Below are positions 1-9,420 of a stretch of 64,000 nucleotides of DNA, piece after piece. This DNA is from an uncultured Lentisphaerota bacterium (lineage in GTDB: Bacteria > Verrucomicrobiota > Kiritimatiellia > CAIQIC01). Each line of letters begins with the position of its first letter. Position 1 is the stretch's first letter. A model generated the notes under the pieces. That model saw only the letters and a list, made by a program, of their open reading frames with translations. It searched no databases and had not been told where the DNA came from. Location of the stretch: NCBI GenBank assembly GCA_903896925.1, contig CAITZM010000115.1, forward strand, positions 62,001 through 126,000. Reading direction: 5' to 3'. The position numbers and the translations under genes were made by a program.

Positions 1-198
1 CTCCTGAAAATAGTTTTCCTGATGAATGTCGGTCCGCTGGATATAGGGATCCTTGGCAAGTTCGCGATAGAATTCCCGCGGCACCACCCCGATGCCACAG
101 TAGAGGATGGTGGTCACCACCAGCAGCGCCAGCATCAGGTAAAAATGCTGCCGCACACAGCGGCGCACCCACGCCTCAAGTTGATCAAAGATGGTCAT
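1..198 (-). CDS. N-terminus of a membrane protein (partial, runs off window start)
   Basis: Not in ORF track. Reverse strand from ATG at 198 reads MTIFDQLEAWVRRCVRQHFYLMLALLVVTTILYCGIGVVPREFYRELAKDPYIQRTDIHQENYFQE, open to the window edge; one clear TM helix. Confidence 0.75.
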   Translation of the reverse strand, partial: MTIFDQLEAWVRRCVRQHFYLMLALLVVTTILYCGIGVVPREFYRELAKDPYIQRTDIHQENYFQE

Positions 199-290
199 CG
201 CCCGGTCACAAGCCGACGCGCCCCGCCCCCCAAAGCGCCGCGGAGCGGGAGGTATACGTCGCGCGGAGTTAAGCAGGATGCTTTCCGGGC

Positions 291-331
291 GTCACGCGCT
301 TAATAATGCCGGCCCGGACGCCTTCTTACGG
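291..331. promoter_or_regulatory. Bipartite conserved motif GTCACGCGCTTAATAA-N14-CCTTCTTACGG (copy 1)
   Basis: Same two blocks with identical 14-nt spacing at 12302-12342; core also at 13749-13764 (opposite strand). Lies between divergent genes. Confidence 0.5.
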
Positions 332-457
332 CGAAACCGGCGGCGCGTTGGACGGCGGGCGACCTACCGGCGCCGAGGAGTGCCTGGGTTCCGTCGGCTT
401 TCATGTTGACAACGCAATTTATTTACTTACAGTTGCCGCCCGTACTTGGATGACCAT

Positions 458-1207
458 ATGAAAAACTACATTAAAACTGCCGCGGTTGTGTTGACCCTCG
501 TGCTGCAGACCAGCGTCAGTAGTCGCGCAGCCGAACCGGCCAGCCAAATGCCCGACTGGATCAAGAACCACTTGGAAATCGGCACCCGGACCACCTATTT
601 CCAGCTTCAGGATCATCATCGGGATTTCCTGGGTGGCGATCGGTTTTATGGCAGCATCAATGAGCTTGAGATCCAGCAGATTTATCTGCCCCTGAAAGTA
701 TTCGTCGCCTATAAAGTTAACCCCTATTGGGGTGTTGAACTGACCGCGGAGAAATTGTCCGTTGAAACCTGGTCGCGTCCGGACCCGCAAGACGGTTACC
801 CGTGGACGGACGGCACGATCAATCTCATGGGGCCCGTCTTCAGCGTGTTCGCCCGCTACCCCAATGCCACAGGGTTCACCCCCTATGCTGGAGTTGGCGT
901 GGCCTATTTCTTTGCCGACTTCGATGCTGACCCAGCGTGGCATCACCCGGCGGACAAAATCGATTATGATCCTTCTTTTTATCAGGACTTCAAACTGGAT
1001 AATACGCTCGCGTGGCTCGGTTATGTCGGCTTGCTGATCAACCTGGACGATAACTGGGCGCTTGATTTTATGGCCCGCTACATGGCCATGGATGTGGACG
1101 GCGTCACACTTACCCGGCATGGGGGCAGCGATTACTATGAGAACGGAACGTTCACGTTCCCCATGAAGAACATTTCCTATGGCGTGGGCCTCCGCTATAT
1201 GTTTTGA
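458..1207 (+). CDS. Predicted outer-membrane beta-barrel protein with signal peptide
   Basis: ORF 446..1207; ATG at 458 gives MKNYIKTAAVVLTLVLQTSVSSRA signal; aromatic-rich alternating C-terminus ending in YMF. Confidence 0.7.
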   Translation: MKNYIKTAAVVLTLVLQTSVSSRAAEPASQMPDWIKNHLEIGTRTTYFQLQDHHRDFLGGDRFYGSINELEIQQIYLPLKVFVAYKVNPYWGVELTAEKLSVETWSRPDPQDGYPWTDGTINLMGPVFSVFARYPNATGFTPYAGVGVAYFFADFDADPAWHHPADKIDYDPSFYQDFKLDNTLAWLGYVGLLINLDDNWALDFMARYMAMDVDGVTLTRHGGSDYYENGTFTFPMKNISYGVGLRYMF

Positions 1208-1208
1208 T

Positions 1209-1232
1209 CGCCACGCTGCGCGCTGCGTGGCG
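1209..1232. terminator. Hairpin directly after the stop codon
   Basis: CGCCACGC-TGCGCGCT-GCGTGGCG, perfect 8-bp stem 2 nt after TGA; no T-tract. Confidence 0.4.
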
Positions 1233-1368
1233 GCAATGCCTCTTTATGACGAACTTGGCCCATTACCCGCAAGGCTTGGCATATCTTATCAGGTTCACGG
1301 GCGCCACTAGCGCAAGGGCAGCAGCGCCCATGCCTACCACCAGGTTGCCCTAGCCGAAGCCGTCGCTC

Positions 1369-3261
1369 ATGAGCGCCACCTTTTCTGAGCCACCCGCCCC
1401 GATCTCCGGTTCTGCCCCGGGAAAGCTTTGCTATAGATGGCTGCTGCTCAGTGTCGTCCTGTGCGCCATCGTGCTCGCCTGGGCCTCCTTGCAGCGGCAC
1501 TGGAACCTGGCCTCGGCCGAGGATCTGGCGATGTTCGACCAGATGCTCTGGAACGTGCGGCAAGGGCAGGGTCTGCTGTGTTCGGTCAGCGGCAACGGCA
1601 ACCTTCAATTTCTGCATCATTTCTTTGGCGAGCATGTCTCGCCCATCCTCTATCTGCTGGCCTGGCCCGCCGGACTGACGCAAGGCCCCGAGGCCCTGCT
1701 CGTCTTTCAAGCGCTGGTTTTCGCTTTGGCGGCCCTGCCACTTTATCGGTTGGTCTTGCTGCTGACGGCCTCCGGGCGCATCGCCCTCGGCGCAGCGGTG
1801 GGCTGGCTGCTCCAGCCGGCCCTCTGGGGCGCGGTCCTATATGATTTCCACATGGAGGCCTTCGAGGCTTTGTTCCTCTTCAGCTTTGCCTTGGCGCTGT
1901 GGCGGAATCGTGGGACGGCGGTGCTCTGGGCCGTGCTCTACGCGAGTTGCAAGGAGGATGCACCGCTCTACCTAGCGGCGGTCGCTGTGTTGCTCGGATG
2001 GAAAGGCGGCCGCTGGCGGCTCGGCCTGTTCATTGCCGGCGGGGCGATGCTTTATTTTTTGGCGGCCGTGCTCTGGCTTGGGCCGGCCTGCTCGCCTTCG
2101 GGGCAACATCTGCTGATCGGCAGGATGCTCACACCCAAGAATTGCGGCGGGCTCTGGGCTTGGTTGCAGGCCGTGCCGCTGCACCCCACCCGGTGGCTGG
2201 CGCTCACCGGACACCTGCTCGCCTTGGGACTGCTGCCGGTGCTGGGCGGCCGGCTGCTCATCCCGGCGGCCATGGCGGTGGGCGTGATGTGGATTGCCCG
2301 CGGAGAAGCCCAGGCCCTGATCCTCATCCACTATCCCCTGACCGTCTATCCGTTGCTGGCCCTGGCGGCCGTGGCCGGGCTCGCGCGCATCGTTAACGGC
2401 AGTACGCTGGATCGGCACCCGGTCTGTCGCCGGCTGGCCTTGCCGGGCATCTGCGTCGTTGTGCTGTTGGGCTGGGTGCTGGCGTGGGGCGGACAGCTCG
2501 AAAGCATCCGGTCTCTGGGGCTGGGCCGCGAGGACGGCGGGCTGGCCAGAAGTCGCGCCCTCACCGCTGCTGTGGCGAGCATCCCCGCAGAGCAACCCGT
2601 TTTCGCGTTGCCGACCCTTGCGGCACATATCGCCCGCCGGCAAAAACTCAATTTGCTGGATGGCTGCCACGAGGCTGATTGGCTGATCCTCCGGCTCGAC
2701 GGCCAAGGCTATCCCTATGATCCATGTGCCTATCATGCGTGGCTGAACCGGTTGCTCGGCACCAACTCGCCCTACGGTGTCTACGCTCTTGCCAGTGACC
2801 AGACGGTGGTCTTGCGCCGCGGCCACTCCCGCGCGCTCAACGTAAAGGCCCAGGCTTGTGCCCGGTTCCTGGAGGCGGAATCACTCAACCACAAAATCGG
2901 CCATGGCACCGTTGACTTCGCAGCACGGACCGGTGTGGCCTGGGAGGCCAGCCGCTATGAACGCCAAGATTATATGATCTTCGGCCCCTACCCCGATCTA
3001 GACTTCCCACCGGGGCGCTATCGCGTCGGTTTTCGCATCAAGGCCGATAAAATTAAAACCTCCAACCCGGTCAATCTGGAAGTGACCGGACAGCACGGCC
3101 GCGTGTTACACGGAAAAATCATTTTGGATCGGCCTACCCGTGGCTATGAGTGGCTTGAGCTGGAGGTGAGCAGCACGGGAGAAAGCCTCGAGTTCCGCTG
3201 TTGGAAGTCCGGTTATGGCAACGTCCGGTTGGACGCGGTGCGCTGGCATCTGATTGACTGA
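1369..3261 (+). CDS. DUF2079-type polytopic membrane protein with C-terminal beta-sandwich-like domain
   Basis: Contains AMFDQMLWNVRQGQGLL...FFGEHVSPILYLLAW, typical of DUF2079; C-terminal FGPYPDLDFPPGRYRVGFRIKAD module. Confidence 0.75.
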   Translation: MSATFSEPPAPISGSAPGKLCYRWLLLSVVLCAIVLAWASLQRHWNLASAEDLAMFDQMLWNVRQGQGLLCSVSGNGNLQFLHHFFGEHVSPILYLLAWPAGLTQGPEALLVFQALVFALAALPLYRLVLLLTASGRIALGAAVGWLLQPALWGAVLYDFHMEAFEALFLFSFALALWRNRGTAVLWAVLYASCKEDAPLYLAAVAVLLGWKGGRWRLGLFIAGGAMLYFLAAVLWLGPACSPSGQHLLIGRMLTPKNCGGLWAWLQAVPLHPTRWLALTGHLLALGLLPVLGGRLLIPAAMAVGVMWIARGEAQALILIHYPLTVYPLLALAAVAGLARIVNGSTLDRHPVCRRLALPGICVVVLLGWVLAWGGQLESIRSLGLGREDGGLARSRALTAAVASIPAEQPVFALPTLAAHIARRQKLNLLDGCHEADWLILRLDGQGYPYDPCAYHAWLNRLLGTNSPYGVYALASDQTVVLRRGHSRALNVKAQACARFLEAESLNHKIGHGTVDFAARTGVAWEASRYERQDYMIFGPYPDLDFPPGRYRVGFRIKADKIKTSNPVNLEVTGQHGRVLHGKIILDRPTRGYEWLELEVSSTGESLEFRCWKSGYGNVRLDAVRWHLID

Positions 3262-3454
3262 AATCAAGCGCTCCATGAACCAGGTGGCCGGGGCTGCTGC
3301 GCGAGCCCCCCCACCCCAGCACCTTGCTACGGAGTCCCTCCCCGATGGCAAAAAGGGGGACGCGGCCCTTGGATTGCCAAGGGATGTCCTAATAGTGCAT
3401 AATTTTGTCAGGGCCGATGGCCACGGCAGGATTAGCGGCATCCAGGAGAAACTT

Positions 3455-4807
3455 GTGGATATAAAGAACAACAAATCGCAGCGGTGGCGCAGCAGGCTGT
3501 TTGGCGCATGTTTCAGCCTGATCTCCGTGGTGCTGACGATGTACGCGGCCGAGATGTTGCTGCGCCGGATGGCCGCCAAGAAGGGTTGGGACAAATGGGT
3601 ATACACGACCAACGAGCAAGGGAATCGCGGACCGGTGGCCGGCGGCCCCAAACGGCCGGGGATCAGCAGGATTCTGGTGCAGGGCGACTCCCTCACCTAC
3701 GGGGTCGGCGTTAGCGATTACAGGGAGCTATACCCCTACCAGCTTCTGGCCCGACTCAACAAAGCTGGCGAAAAGTATGAAATGCTCAGCAACGGCGTAC
3801 CCGGGCGTGAGTTGGATGGCCATGCCCGCCTGCTGGAAGAAATCGCTACCGAGCTGAACCCGGACATGATCATCTATCAATGGTTCGTCAACGACGTTGA
3901 ACTGACCCATGAGAACCGTCCGGAAAGCCGATCCGCGCTGTGGAGGCGGCTGCCCTGTCACGTCGGCCTCAAACGCCGCTACTATCTCTACAACCTGTTA
4001 GATGAAAGGCTGGCCGGTTGGTTGCCCGCCTTCAATCGTTCCTATGAACAATACTTGTTGGAGGATTATGCCGAAAAAAGCCGGACAGGCTATTGGTATC
4101 CGGTCCGCTACGCGTTCCATCGGTGGGCCACGCGGGCGACCCTGACCGCCAACCGAAACATCCTGCTGCTCTATCCGCTGCTCCCGTTTAAAGGTGAATA
4201 TCCCCTGCGCTCGCTGCATCAACGCATGGCAGAGATGGCCGGCCGCAGCATATTCTCCATGCCGGCTTACGAGATGCACATGAAAGACGGGGACAATGTC
4301 GAGGACAAAGCCTCCACCTACGGCCTGACGCGCAAGGCCATCGCCGGCCTGACCCGGACCAACTGCTTTCTCGTGCATGGCCCCTATCTGCCCTTGGGTC
4401 CGGGCAACTACGCGGTCACCTTCCGCCTGAAAGCCGACACGTTTCAGGCGGGGCCCGTGGCCAAGCTGGATGTGGTCTGCGACGAGACGGCCACAACCCT
4501 GGCCCAGACCGTTACAGGTAGCAAAGACTTTGCCGCCACCAACAGCTGGCAGGACTTCACGTTACCCTTTTCCTTAGCGAAGCCTTGGACCGGCGACATT
4601 GAATTCCGTGTCACGTACCTGGGGAACGGCAACCTGTCCGTCGATACCATCCGGTTGCCCACGCAGTACAATGTCGAGGTGCTGGATTTAACGCCCCACC
4701 TCAAGGACTTGGACACGTGGGCCAGCCCCACCGACGGCCATCCCAATGCCAAAACACACAAATTAATGGCCGAGCTCCTTTACCGTCAAATATCGCGGAA
4801 GCCGTGA
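3455..4807 (+). CDS. SGNH/GDSL hydrolase-like membrane-anchored protein with C-terminal beta-sandwich-like domain
   Basis: ORF 3254..4807; likely GTG start 3455 after AGGAG. Block ILVQGDSLTYGVGVSDYRELYPYQLLARL; N-terminal TM; C-terminal GPYLPLGPGNYAVTFRLKAD. Confidence 0.72.
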   Translation: MDIKNNKSQRWRSRLFGACFSLISVVLTMYAAEMLLRRMAAKKGWDKWVYTTNEQGNRGPVAGGPKRPGISRILVQGDSLTYGVGVSDYRELYPYQLLARLNKAGEKYEMLSNGVPGRELDGHARLLEEIATELNPDMIIYQWFVNDVELTHENRPESRSALWRRLPCHVGLKRRYYLYNLLDERLAGWLPAFNRSYEQYLLEDYAEKSRTGYWYPVRYAFHRWATRATLTANRNILLLYPLLPFKGEYPLRSLHQRMAEMAGRSIFSMPAYEMHMKDGDNVEDKASTYGLTRKAIAGLTRTNCFLVHGPYLPLGPGNYAVTFRLKADTFQAGPVAKLDVVCDETATTLAQTVTGSKDFAATNSWQDFTLPFSLAKPWTGDIEFRVTYLGNGNLSVDTIRLPTQYNVEVLDLTPHLKDLDTWASPTDGHPNAKTHKLMAELLYRQISRKP

Positions 4808-4887
4808 CGCCCGCCCACCGCCAGGGGCAAGCAAGGCACGCTGTGTTGGCAAGGCTGTTTATGGGCGGAGCCTGCACGCCCGGTATC

Positions 4888-4916
4888 TTGACGGAAGGAT
4901 TCCAATATAGTAGTAA
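4888..4916 (+). promoter_or_regulatory. Sigma70-like promoter TTGACG-N17-TAGTAA
   Basis: -35 at 4888-4893, 17-nt spacer, -10 at 4911-4916; upstream of the 54-aa DUF5989 ORF. Confidence 0.35.
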
Positions 4917-5146
4917 AATGGCGTGTTAAAGCACCTGTGCCAACAACGAAAACCACGCAAGCCTTTTGCATTTTGCGCTGTACTCATCTGCGGCGCAGGG
5001 CGCCTGAGCGGGGCAATCTCTTCCGGTTCCAAGGGGAGCTGGCGGGGGGGCATCATGTTTTTGATGGCGCGCCCGGGGCATTATCGGCAGAAGCTGATCG
5101 GGTCTTTTTGGGATAAGATAAAGCTGGAATTCGCGGGGAACTGCGC

Positions 5147-5311
5147 ATGAGATTCTTAAGAAATCTGGGGCGGCTGCTGAAGGAGTTTCTGGCTTTTGCC
5201 TGGCACAAAAAAGCTTGGTGGATCGTCCCCATGATCTTGGTGTTGCTGCTGCTGATGCTGTTGATTTTTACAGGTCAATCCGCGGCGCCCTTCATCTACA
5301 CCTTGTTCTGA
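5147..5311 (+). CDS. DUF5989 family small membrane protein (54 aa)
   Basis: Below ORF-track cutoff. ATG 5147 to TGA 5311: MRFLRNLGRLLKEFLAFAWHKKAWWIVPMILVLLLLMLLIFTGQSAAPFIYTLF; PFIYTLF ending is characteristic of DUF5989. Confidence 0.8.
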   Translation: MRFLRNLGRLLKEFLAFAWHKKAWWIVPMILVLLLLMLLIFTGQSAAPFIYTLF

Positions 5312-5370
5312 GAGCGGTTGCCGCGCCGGTTGCGTGGCATGCGCCAGGTGCATGGAGATGAGCTAGCGAG

Positions 5371-8300
5371 GTGCGCCGCCTGAAGGATGTTTCGCGTGAT
5401 GCTATGCCTACATTGAACCGCTTGCAAAAACTGGCGCTGCTGTTGATTGTCGCGCTCGGCTTCGGCCTGCGTTTTGGCGGGCTGGATCATGACCTGCACG
5501 AGGAAAGCCAATACCATCCCGACACGCCCAAGCAAGTGCGGGCGGTGCAGCGTTTTCTGGATGGACAATATTACGCCCACTTCGGAATCCTTGATTACGA
5601 CGCCTACCCCTACTTCCATTCGCATATCGTGGAATATATCAGCCGGGCCGGCACGGCGCTCCACGGGGGCATGCAGGCGCTGACGGGTGTGCCAGTGACG
5701 GAGTGGCGGCCGGATTACTATCAAATTTTCTGGCTGGCGTTGGGATGGAATGCGTTGTTGTCCACGCTTTTGATCCTGCTGGTCTTCCAACTGGCGCGCG
5801 AGAACTGGGATCTGCGCGCGGCCTTCGCTGCCGCGCTCTTTCTTGCGGTCTCGCCGATGGATGTCATCGCCTGCCATTTTGCCGGCGCCGATACCACGGC
5901 CGGATTTCTTGCCACCGTGACGGTCTTCTTTGCCTTGCGCATATACCGCCTGGGGCGTATCCGGGACTACGCGCTTGCCGCGCTGTTCGCCGCCTGCGCT
6001 TTTTCCTCGAAATATCATGCAGGCATGGCCCTGCTGCCGGTGCTCGCGGCCCATGGCCTGCGCATGGGTTCGTGGCGCGCGCAGTGCACCCGCACGGCCT
6101 TGGGGCGGCTGGGCCTGCTGGGTTTGATTGGACTCACGGCGCTGGTTCTGACCACACCGGTTTTCTTGACGCACTTCACGGAGACCGTCCGCAATATCAT
6201 TGGATTCTTCAACCAGGTCACCAGTTTCCGTGGGGCCGATGAAAGCATTCGCGCCGGCAACTGGGGCACGAAGCTGGTCTTTGGCCTGCAGCACAACGTG
6301 CCGCTGCTCGTCCAGATTCTCGGACCGCTGGCCTTTGTGGCGGCGCTGCTCGGCCTCAGGGATGTGTTCCGGCGCCAGCCTGAACCGCGCGCCTTGATTC
6401 TGTATGTTCTGCCGCTCTGCTATTTTCTCGCCGGCGGCGGGCTCCGGCCGATGGCGCATCCCATCGTCCAAACCCTGACGACCCCATTGGTCTTTGTGGC
6501 GGCGGGGTTGGTGTTCACGCGCCCCTGGCTCCGGTCCGTGCCGGAGCATCCGCTCCTGGCCGGTCTGCGCAGGGGCCTCATGGCGCTGGCGCTCGGGCTG
6601 TTGGCCTTGCACGCCGCCCGCGAGTCGTTCCTGTTCTGGCATCAGGATACCCGGCGGCTGGCTCTGGCCTGGACGGAGGAAAATGTTCCGCCAGCCTGCG
6701 CCGTGCAAACCGACAACTATTCGTTCTCCTCCGACAAGTTCGCGTCGCCAACCAACGCGACGTGCTTGTTTCAGGCGGTGGCCGCCCAGCCGCCAGCCGC
6801 ACCGTATCGCCACCTGAAGAGCTTTTCGGTGGAAACCGACGGGTTGCCGGTACATCGCAACATCCCCGTGCAACTCTTTGTGCAACCTTCCGCCTGGTTG
6901 CAGCCGGGCTTCCAATTGCCCATCAGCCAGCGCGCCGCCTCGGAAGACGGCAACCGCAGCATCTGCGACAACGGGCCGGAATTCGTGCGCAGCGAAAAGC
7001 TGCTGAACCTGCAAGCAGCCGATGAGCCTGTGGTGCGCTGCCTGGTCACCCCCGCGCCGTTGCGCGAAGCATGGGTTGGCCTGCAAAACGGCAATGCGCC
7101 CAATTTCGTGGAGGTCCAGTTTGGCGGCTCCTCACGCCGCTGCAGCATGCAGCCCGGCGAGGTCAGGTGGTGGCGCATCCCCTCGCCGCGCGCCATCTGG
7201 CCCATCGACCCCAACCATGACTGGTATCGACTGCGTGTCCAAGCCCACTACGGCCGCGCCCGCGTCCTGTTGGCGACGCGCCCGGAAGAGCTCGGCGTCT
7301 TCCTGTTCAACGCGGGCAACTATGCGGATGCCTTGCCCTGTCTTTTGAAGTCCACGGCGGCGCACCCGGCCCTTTTGGCCACCCTGGCGCTGATCTGTGC
7401 ACAGCAGACCGGTCACGACCTGGCGCCGGCCACACGCGCCCAACTAGAGCGGCGTGCCCAGCCGCTGGCCGACATACGCGACAGCGCAAGCTGCCTCCGC
7501 CGGGCCGGCATTGCGCCAGCCTATCTGGAGGCGCTCGATTTCATCAAGCTGGAGTGCGCCGGGTTCCTGAACTCCCCCGGTTGCCGCCGCATCGCCGACT
7601 TGGCGGCGGCGGGCCGGCTGGCGCTTGAAAAGGTGCCCTTGACAGCGGCCGAAGCGACCAACTATCCGCCGTTTGCCATCAGCTCGCCGATGCTCCAACT
7701 CGACCCCGGCGTCTATACCATGCAGTTGCGGGTCCGGGGCAGCGACCGGACCACCGCGGCCCTCCGCTGGCGCATGGTGGTACAGGATATCTTTGGAACC
7801 GGCCTCGCGGAGACCGACGTGGAACTGCCGCCGCTGGACAACCGCAACTTCACCAACGTCACCGCCATCTTTCACATGCCGCTGGCGGCGCCCGAAGTCC
7901 GCCTGGTGTTCAAGCCGCAGACGTTGGACGGCGTGGTGCTCGACGAAGTGGCCATCAAACCGGACGTGCTGGCGACCATCCACTGGTTGAACCAGACGCG
8001 GCAACAGGCCGGACCGTTGCGCGGAGCACTACCGGCGCCGGCGCTGTTCCAACACAGCGTGGATACGGTCTTCCAGGGCGGTTTACGGTTGGAGAAAATA
8101 ACCTGCGACCGGACGACGCTCCAGCCCGGACAACCGCTCCACCTTGGCGTCCAGTTCCATCTGGATGCGCCCGGTTTGGACATCGCCGGCTTGGCCTTTT
8201 TTATTCACGTTGTGGATCCGGCGGGGCAGATCGCGTTTCAGGGCGACTTTGGGGTGGCAGATCTGCTGCAGGTCTACGCGCCACGCGTTGCCGCACCGGC

Positions 8301-8475
8301 GCAAGCGTACAAGACCCTCGCGGTCCCAGCCACCCTTAAAGCCGGGGCCTACTCCCTCCGTGTGGGCGTCTGCCGCACGGAAGACGGCAAACGGTTGCGG
8401 GTGCAACGCAGCCCCTTGCCCCATAAATCCAACGCCGTCCAGCTCCCGAATCCGCTGATCATCGCCGCCCCCTGA
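5371..8475 (+). CDS. GT39/PMT/ArnT-like polytopic glycosyltransferase with large C-terminal extracytoplasmic domains
   Basis: 1034 aa; N-terminal motif HPDTPKQVRAVQRFLDGQYYAHF then multiple TM; C-terminal beta-sandwich-like segment. An in-frame ATG at 5404 (MPTLNRLQ) is an alternative start. Confidence 0.75.
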   Translation: MRRLKDVSRDAMPTLNRLQKLALLLIVALGFGLRFGGLDHDLHEESQYHPDTPKQVRAVQRFLDGQYYAHFGILDYDAYPYFHSHIVEYISRAGTALHGGMQALTGVPVTEWRPDYYQIFWLALGWNALLSTLLILLVFQLARENWDLRAAFAAALFLAVSPMDVIACHFAGADTTAGFLATVTVFFALRIYRLGRIRDYALAALFAACAFSSKYHAGMALLPVLAAHGLRMGSWRAQCTRTALGRLGLLGLIGLTALVLTTPVFLTHFTETVRNIIGFFNQVTSFRGADESIRAGNWGTKLVFGLQHNVPLLVQILGPLAFVAALLGLRDVFRRQPEPRALILYVLPLCYFLAGGGLRPMAHPIVQTLTTPLVFVAAGLVFTRPWLRSVPEHPLLAGLRRGLMALALGLLALHAARESFLFWHQDTRRLALAWTEENVPPACAVQTDNYSFSSDKFASPTNATCLFQAVAAQPPAAPYRHLKSFSVETDGLPVHRNIPVQLFVQPSAWLQPGFQLPISQRAASEDGNRSICDNGPEFVRSEKLLNLQAADEPVVRCLVTPAPLREAWVGLQNGNAPNFVEVQFGGSSRRCSMQPGEVRWWRIPSPRAIWPIDPNHDWYRLRVQAHYGRARVLLATRPEELGVFLFNAGNYADALPCLLKSTAAHPALLATLALICAQQTGHDLAPATRAQLERRAQPLADIRDSASCLRRAGIAPAYLEALDFIKLECAGFLNSPGCRRIADLAAAGRLALEKVPLTAAEATNYPPFAISSPMLQLDPGVYTMQLRVRGSDRTTAALRWRMVVQDIFGTGLAETDVELPPLDNRNFTNVTAIFHMPLAAPEVRLVFKPQTLDGVVLDEVAIKPDVLATIHWLNQTRQQAGPLRGALPAPALFQHSVDTVFQGGLRLEKITCDRTTLQPGQPLHLGVQFHLDAPGLDIAGLAFFIHVVDPAGQIAFQGDFGVADLLQVYAPRVAAPAQAYKTLAVPATLKAGAYSLRVGVCRTEDGKRLRVQRSPLPHKSNAVQLPNPLIIAAP

Positions 8476-8645
8476 TTTCCCATGGAGAGGAAACCGGTCA
8501 CCCTCATTCCCGAAACCGGGGACAGCCCTTGCCGCGCAGCAAGTTCAGGGACGAGAGGCTTCTGCTCACAGGGCGCAACGGGCGTGCTTTCGAGTTGCCG
8601 CAGGCAGGGAAGCGCCTATACTCACGCGGAAGAGACCAAGACCCT

Positions 8646-9350
8646 ATGAAAAGAAACTTGCGCGCCTTTCTATGCCTGGGAATGTTGGGCGTTGCCTTGC
8701 CTTGGCTCGCAGGCTGTGGCGGCGACTCGTCCGATAGCACCGGCGCCTCTGACACCGCTGCCGCGAACTCCACCGACAGCGCTTCGACCGATACCAACAG
8801 TATGACGGACACCTCGGGCACGCTGCCCCATTTCCCCGATGGCCTGCATCCGGACGATACCGGCAGCGCAATGATCGCAGCGGCGTTCAATGACCGTATT
8901 TCCCGCAGCCCGGCCGGGATTGGCGACAACAATCCGAATGTCATCGTCTGTCTGGGCGATAGCATCACAAGCGCCGGCTATCCTGGCTTTCTCGCCGGCA
9001 TGACCGGCAAGACCTGCGTCAATGAAGGAGGGCTTGGCGAGGACAGTGGACGCGGCGCCAACCGCGCCGCCAGCGTTTTGGACGCCTACCATCCGGCCTA
9101 TCTCTGCATTATGTACGGCTCGAACGACGTCCACTCACACTACTCGTTCGACTCCGTCATCAGCCATCTTGCAGCCATCATTGCGACGGCACGCGAGCAC
9201 AACACGATTCCGATTCTGGCCACCATCCCCCCGATGTCCGGCCCCCGCCTCGGCGGTCTCGAAGGTGATGTGCGCCAGCTCAACAACATGATCCGCTCCC
9301 TCGCCGCCAGTACGGGGACGGCGCTGGCGGATGTGGAACGCGAGTTCTGA
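8646..9350 (+). CDS. SGNH/GDSL hydrolase lipoprotein
   Basis: ATG 8646; lipobox LAGC; VIVCLGDSITSAGYPGFL and YGSNDVHSH motifs. Confidence 0.78.
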   Translation: MKRNLRAFLCLGMLGVALPWLAGCGGDSSDSTGASDTAAANSTDSASTDTNSMTDTSGTLPHFPDGLHPDDTGSAMIAAAFNDRISRSPAGIGDNNPNVIVCLGDSITSAGYPGFLAGMTGKTCVNEGGLGEDSGRGANRAASVLDAYHPAYLCIMYGSNDVHSHYSFDSVISHLAAIIATAREHNTIPILATIPPMSGPRLGGLEGDVRQLNNMIRSLAASTGTALADVEREF

Positions 9351-9420
9351 AGAGCCCTCAAGGGATCGCCGCTCCGCCGCAGCGGTGCCGGATTCAAGTC
9401 CCGGCGGATGCGGGAAATGA

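Noticed and set aside
4923-5150. 75-aa ORF as an SxtJ-family protein
   Set aside because: Position fits an SxtJ gene before DUF5989, but the sequence shows no clear SxtJ motifs; left as possible degraded remnant.
5296-7086. 596-aa minus-strand ORF opposite the GT39-like gene
   Set aside because: Low-complexity Q/R/H/G-rich translation without motifs; shadow ORF of a high-GC gene with a convincing product.
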